Of a stretch of 8,200 nt of DNA, positions 5,212 to 8,200 are shown one piece after another. Position 1 is the first letter of the stretch. Every line of letters begins with the position of its first letter. The stretch comes from CAYWEP01 sp964613075. Its GTDB lineage: Bacteria > Patescibacteriota > Microgenomatia > Levybacterales > UBA12049. The notes under the pieces were generated by a model. It saw nothing but the letters and a program-made list of their open reading frames with translations, made no database searches and had not been told where the DNA came from. A program made the translations under genes and the position numbers. The stretch is from NCBI GenBank assembly GCA_964613075.1, contig CAZTFV010000054.1, forward strand, positions 1 to 8,200, written 5' to 3'.

Positions 5212-6542
5212 GCAGCTAATATTAGACCTTCTTCCACTGTTTCGCTTGGAAAAATAATAAGCGGTGTCGATGCAAGTTCTGAGAATTGTCCTCCTTCAGC
5301 AAATTTTTCCTCACAGCTTTTGCAAATATCGCAAGGACCAACCTCAACATTTTTTGCTTTACAAACAACACAGTCACCAGTATGGTAACTCCATTCCTTT
5401 TCATTAAGTGTCATGCTCCTATAATCCATACTGCCGCCCAATTGTTTTTTCTTCTTCCCAAACCCAGATCCATTTCCGCAGCCATTTGCTTGAGGCTTAT
5501 ATTCTTCCTCGGTAAATCTCGCAAGAGGCGTACCGTGTCTTTGGATTTCTAAAACAAAATGTTTTGTGGCAAGGCTTCTAAAGTATGCGCTATCTATTCC
5601 TTGTCCTCGCACAGATCTCTTGACTGCATTTTCCCATCCATGGAACTGGTCTTCAATGAGCTGATCAGGAAAACCTTGCTGCATAAGCTGAAAAATGCCC
5701 AGAAGCCAAGAATCATACTCAGTCAATATGGCTTCCATCTCCTGGTCGCTCCTTGCTACTTGATCACTTGCTGGAACAGCAATTTTCCTCTCAAGAGGTG
5801 TCTCTTCGTAAAGTTTGGTGATTAAATGCTGAATATGACCAATTTCCATTGTTAGCCTAAGCTTCCCGACAGCACCCAGAAGATTATTGCCTGCAAGCTG
5901 TTCGCCACTCAGCTGGGAAAACAGTATCTCTTGTTCTGGAAGATCGAGGTAGTTACGGATTGAATTGGAGACAAGTTTTTCTTCTCCTTCCTCAATAACC
6001 ACCTCATGTACCCGTACAAAACTATGCCAGCTAAAGTTCCATTTTGCTCGCTCTTCAATGGGGATCTCAAAAACTGTTGGGCTTAAATCAATAAATCGGT
6101 CACCCGGCCTCGCTGACGCAAGCTTTTCTTCAAGAGCAATAGTCCATTCTTCGTCGGCGGCGGCACGATCTCGGTACCACTTCGGTAGTGAAGTATCATT
6201 TTTTGGACGCATGTAGCTCGCTCGGGCTCTCTCTTTATGTGGTCCAAAAACAAGTTCCACATTGCCTAGTGAATCTCTTACGAGAGCATGTTCATATGTG
6301 ACTGTTGGGGTCTTCCCGTATGTCTCCTTAGCGTAGTAATGTGCTTGGGTAAGAAAAAACTCTTTATACGACTCGCCATACAGCTGAATTAGCTCACATT
6401 CTCTGCTTAAATCAAAAGCAAAGGGCTCCTTTTCTTCTTCCTTAAGATAGTCCCTGATATCGATGACCTGTTGATTGGGTTCTTGATTATTTGGGATAAC
6501 CCAAAGAGAAGGTCTGTGACGATTCTCTACTGCAGCGACCAT
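5208..6542 (-). CDS. Hypothetical protein with C-terminal cysteine cluster, controlled by a B12 riboswitch
   Basis: A 444-residue soluble protein of no known function. The frame is open to 6584, but the ATG at 6542 is chosen because GAGGAG lies six bases before it and the 14-residue extension falls inside a regulatory hairpin. Visible parts: an N-terminal region with DLSRECELIQLYGESYKEFF; a central stretch with PGDRFIDLSPTVFEIPIEER, WHSFVRVHEVVIEEG and SIRNYLDLPEQEILFSQLSG; helices around EIGHIQHLITKLYEE; a Gly/Lys-rich linker near 355-370; and a C-terminal Cys cluster C391-x2-C394-x9-C404-x2-C407-x2-C410, a likely zinc-binding or other metal-binding knuckle. There is no signal peptide or membrane helix. 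Similar proteins seem, from memory, to be CPR hypotheticals. It lies directly behind a cobalamin riboswitch, so its level probably responds to B12. Confidence 0.8.
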   Translation of the reverse strand: MVAAVENRHRPSLWVIPNNQEPNQQVIDIRDYLKEEEKEPFAFDLSRECELIQLYGESYKEFFLTQAHYYAKETYGKTPTVTYEHALVRDSLGNVELVFGPHKERARASYMRPKNDTSLPKWYRDRAAADEEWTIALEEKLASARPGDRFIDLSPTVFEIPIEERAKWNFSWHSFVRVHEVVIEEGEEKLVSNSIRNYLDLPEQEILFSQLSGEQLAGNNLLGAVGKLRLTMEIGHIQHLITKLYEETPLERKIAVPASDQVARSDQEMEAILTEYDSWLLGIFQLMQQGFPDQLIEDQFHGWENAVKRSVRGQGIDSAYFRSLATKHFVLEIQRHGTPLARFTEEEYKPQANGCGNGSGFGKKKKQLGGSMDYRSMTLNEKEWSYHTGDCVVCKAKNVEVGPCDICKSCEEKFAEGGQFSELASTPLIIFPSETVEEGLILAA

Positions 6543-6579
6543 AAAAAACTCCTCTTCTCGCCTAAAGCGAACCGAGGAG
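6543..6579 (-). promoter_or_regulatory. Riboswitch expression platform: hairpin hiding the Shine-Dalgarno sequence, followed by T6
   Basis: On the minus strand CTCCTC (6574-6579) pairs with GAGGAG (6549-6554), with an inner stem TTCGC/GCGAG and loop TTTAG. GAGGAG is the Shine-Dalgarno sequence of the 444-aa gene, six bases before its ATG. Six T residues (6543-6548) follow the hairpin directly, so it could act as an intrinsic terminator, as a translation-blocking hairpin, or as both. The loop and inner strand (GCTTTAGGCGA, 6558-6568) can pair in 10 of 11 positions with TCGCTAAAAGC in the riboswitch (6642-6652), as expected for the L5-L13 kissing interaction of cobalamin riboswitches. The pairing was worked out by eye and not scored. 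Confidence 0.75.
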
Positions 6580-6600
6580 CACAAAAAAAACAGGGTGCTT

Positions 6601-6710
6601 CTACTCGGAAGACTTCAGGGCTCTGGCTCTGTCTCGCCGAAGCTTTTAGCGAAGGCGGACTTTCACAGTTGCGGCACAGCGGGAGATTCTCACTCCCTTC
6701 ACCCGAATAA
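6601..6710 (-). promoter_or_regulatory. Cobalamin (vitamin B12) riboswitch aptamer
   Basis: The minus strand carries the conserved cobalamin aptamer core: GAGAATCTCCC, then GCTGTGCCGCAACTGTGA (6663-6680), matching the family's GCTG..CCCGCAACTGT.A block, then a B12-box-like AGCCAGAGCCCTG (6616-6628), which is shortened relative to the usual AGYCMGGAGACC form. A P1 stem closes it: TATTCGG (6703-6709) with CCGAGTA (6602-6608). A hairpin GTC-CGCC/GGCG-A-GAC (6631-6660) carries a 15-base loop that fits L5. The compact form without large peripheral arms resembles the smaller class that prefers methyl- or hydroxocobalamin, but ligand choice cannot be settled from sequence. The 5' strand of P1 and the neighbouring stop codon belong to the adenosyltransferase gene, so the element works inside the operon. 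Confidence 0.88.
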
Positions 6711-7250
6711 ATATTTCTTTTCTTTTTTCTTTTGTTTTTGATTGACAAAACGCGCCATGGTAAAAAGAAGGTCTGAAAGGCGATTAAAATACGGTATTAT
6801 TCCAGCATCGACCTGTTCTTTTTGCGACAATGCAATAATGTGTCGTTCCGCTCTTCGACAGACAGTCCTCGCCATGTGAAGAAATGCTCCCGCCTTCCCT
6901 CCCCCGGGAAGAATGAAGTTTTTCAAAGGTGGCAAAGTTTTTGTTAACCTATCAATTACTCTTTCAAACGTTTCCACCCGTTTCCCTAAATTCTTACTTC
7001 TTACTTCTTGATTCTTGCCCGCTGGCGAAGCCAACACCGCGCCAATTGCAAACAAATCATGCTGGATATTCTCTAGCTCTTTTTTTATTTCCCTCTCTGA
7101 AGCATTTAAATGCGCTATGACGACTCCCAACATACTGCTGAATTCATCCACTGTTCCATAGGCATCAACGCGGTCCGATGCTTTTGAAACGCGCTTGCCG
7201 CTTGCTAGTGATGTCTGCCCTTTATCGCCTGTCCTTGTATAGATCTTCAT
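6699..7250 (-). CDS. pduO: PduO-type cob(I)alamin adenosyltransferase
   Basis: A 183-residue ATP:corrinoid adenosyltransferase, which transfers the 5'-deoxyadenosyl group of ATP to cob(I)alamin to make adenosylcobalamin. Motifs are intact: TRTGDKGQTSL (5-15, ATP binding), RVDAYGTVDEFSS (27-39), FILPGGGKAGAFLHMARTVC (112-131), RRAER (132-136) and YFNRLSDLLFTMARFVN (154-170). D35, F112, R128 and R132 stand at the positions described as functional in Lactobacillus reuteri PduO. It acts in the cytosol as a trimer in known relatives. Its ATG overlaps the stop codon of the DUF6580 gene (ATGA). The lysine-rich tail runs into the riboswitch. CPR genomes often carry B12-dependent class II ribonucleotide reductase, a plausible consumer, though none is in view. 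Confidence 0.95.
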   Translation of the reverse strand: MKIYTRTGDKGQTSLASGKRVSKASDRVDAYGTVDEFSSMLGVVIAHLNASEREIKKELENIQHDLFAIGAVLASPAGKNQEVRSKNLGKRVETFERVIDRLTKTLPPLKNFILPGGGKAGAFLHMARTVCRRAERHIIALSQKEQVDAGIIPYFNRLSDLLFTMARFVNQKQKKKEKKYLFG

Positions 7251-7786
7251 AACTTTTTATGGGCAGGTTGATGGATTGGGAAAAACTTTAAGAAGAGCTC
7301 GTATCCTCCGAAGAATATTCCCGCATAGAGCAGGTCGCCTATTATTGTGTTTCTAAAAAACGGCAGAGCGAGTATGTATGACTCCAGTAATCCGCTTGCT
7401 GTTTTGGGGTACATTGTTCCAACAGTCCAGACTCCGAAGTTTGTGATAAGAAAAAATAATAGAGATGAAACGAGTGCGCCGAGGAAAATATTTCGGAGTG
7501 ACTTGTGTTTTTTCAACCAGAGACCAATTAACCCAGTCAGCAAAAAACTACCATAAACAAAAAGCATTGTGTTATGAAAACCTAGGGAAATATCGGAAAT
7601 AAACAGCGCGGTGAGCGGAACTATTAGCGCGTATCTTTTATCTAAGTATACGCCGCCAAATAGCGCCATTGCAGCAATCGGCGCAACATTGGCAGGGTGC
7701 GGAATTAAACGCAAAATAACGGCAAAAAAGACAATTGCTGCTGGCGCTAAACTGTTTTTTAGAACTAATATTTTTCGATTTTCCAT
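7247..7786 (-). CDS. DUF6580 membrane protein, ECF S-component-like, probable corrinoid transporter
   Basis: A 179-residue hydrophobic protein with five or six membrane segments. The N-terminal signature RLIPHPANVAPIAAMALFGG (26-45) followed by VYLDKRYALIVPLTALFISD matches DUF6580, whose members resemble substrate-binding S subunits of ECF vitamin transporters. Other segments: MLFVYGSFLLTGLIGLWL, NIFLGALVSSLLFFLITNFG and TIIGDLLYAGIFFGGYELFL. It has no cysteine, so it cannot use the cysteine-based chemistry described for the solitary B12 transporter BtuM. No ECF ATPase or T subunit is in the window; it may share a distant module or act alone. Cobalamin as substrate is inferred from its place between a transcobalamin-like protein and an adenosyltransferase. 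It overlaps the upstream gene by 22 bases; GGAG lies ten bases before the ATG. Confidence 0.85.
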   Translation of the reverse strand: MENRKILVLKNSLAPAAIVFFAVILRLIPHPANVAPIAAMALFGGVYLDKRYALIVPLTALFISDISLGFHNTMLFVYGSFLLTGLIGLWLKKHKSLRNIFLGALVSSLLFFLITNFGVWTVGTMYPKTASGLLESYILALPFFRNTIIGDLLYAGIFFGGYELFLKFFPIHQPAHKKL

Positions 7787-8178
7787 TCTATCTTGTCTCC
7801 TTTTTTTGTTTGATAGTCCGCAGGGCCAACTTGTGCCATTTTGCCATTCACATAAAACGCCCAGTACTCTCGCCTTTTGTTATCTGCTTTTCTTCCATCA
7901 ATGATATGAATAAGTCCTGATGCCTCTTGTTCGTATGATGCGTACTCATGGAGCAGCTCAAGCGCTGACTTTCCTTCCTCGCCTGTATAAGAAACTGTTG
8001 GATTCTCCTCAACCAATACATCTGTCGTATCCTTTGGCGATACCCCGCTTCCTATGCGCTTTTCCCCTCGCTCATCAAGGTAAACAGTAAATGCTGATCC
8101 TCCCAAAAAGCCAACAACACCTCCGATGAGAAACGCAATGACAATTCCTATTTTTAGCTTTTCTCTTAATCTCTCCAT
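7765..8178 (-). CDS. DUF4430 (transcobalamin-C-like) membrane-anchored protein
   Basis: A 137-residue protein with a basic N-terminus and one membrane segment (about 9-33, IGIVIAFLIGGVVGFLGGSA), then a mostly extracytoplasmic domain. The C-terminus WAFYVNGKMAQVGPADYQTK and KGDKIEWKIE is the diagnostic W-x-Y-VNG...G..DY....GD.I.W pattern of DUF4430, the fold of the C-terminal domain of eukaryotic transcobalamin and intrinsic factor. There is no lipobox cysteine, so it is anchored by its helix and is not a lipoprotein. It probably presents corrinoids to the DUF6580 protein. The ATG follows AAGGA by six T residues. It is the first gene of the visible operon; its upstream region is cut off by the window edge. 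Confidence 0.88.
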   Translation of the reverse strand: MERLREKLKIGIVIAFLIGGVVGFLGGSAFTVYLDERGEKRIGSGVSPKDTTDVLVEENPTVSYTGEEGKSALELLHEYASYEQEASGLIHIIDGRKADNKRREYWAFYVNGKMAQVGPADYQTKKGDKIEWKIEKY

Positions 8179-8200
8179 AAAAAATCCTTCTTAGTCCGCC

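Noticed and set aside
6543..6584. 14-residue N-terminal extension of the 444-aa protein
   Set aside because: It falls in the riboswitch expression platform, and a Shine-Dalgarno sequence correctly spaced from the ATG at 6542 decides the start.
6578..6599. AGCAC/GTGCT hairpin as the main terminator
   Set aside because: The stem is only five bases and its T8 tract lies in the loop rather than after the stem, so it does not fit an intrinsic terminator.
6471..6748. Open frames on both strands across the riboswitch
   Set aside because: They are by-products of the structured RNA and neighbouring genes, and the encoded peptides show no family pattern.

Overview
The window reads as a chromosomal segment of a Candidate Phyla Radiation (Patescibacteria) bacterium, probably of the Microgenomates or Parcubacteria kind. 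This is inferred from gene content: a membrane-anchored TraD/VirB4-like ATPase paired with a small proline-rich protein, a long unknown protein ending in a cysteine cluster, a DUF6580 transporter, a four-helix-bundle (23S intervening-sequence) protein, and no recognisable biosynthetic genes. TGA acts as a normal stop. No species can be named.

Left part (1-1661), visibly AT-rich, accessory in character. A Phd/YefM-VapC toxin-antitoxin operon lies on the plus strand. Its toxin gene converges on a tRNA-Ile(UAU) gene with a 4-base gap. A BrnT-BrnA toxin-antitoxin operon follows on the minus strand, then a second, different tRNA-Ile(UAU). Each toxin-antitoxin operon has a perfect palindrome overlapping a sigma70-type promoter that would give a nearly leaderless mRNA.

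Middle part (1669-4974), minus strand. A four-helix-bundle protein gene is bracketed by two inverted arrays, each of four tandem octamers of the form GATAYTAR. It follows directly on a 155-aa disordered protein and a 789-aa membrane-anchored ATPase, which form a two-gene unit.

Right part (5032-8178), minus strand, in transcription order: DUF4430 (transcobalamin-C-like) membrane-anchored protein; DUF6580 ECF-S-like membrane protein; PduO-type cob(I)alamin adenosyltransferase; a cobalamin riboswitch whose P1 stem begins inside the adenosyltransferase gene; a 444-aa protein of unknown function with a C-terminal cysteine cluster; and a 59-aa DUF5522 cysteine-rich protein. The first three genes and the last two overlap by 4-22 bases. 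I read the region as a vitamin B12 capture, uptake and adenosylation operon. An internal B12 riboswitch separately controls two genes of unknown function, through a hairpin that hides their Shine-Dalgarno sequence. This is the most interesting system in the window.

No stretch over 300 bases lacks a gene.
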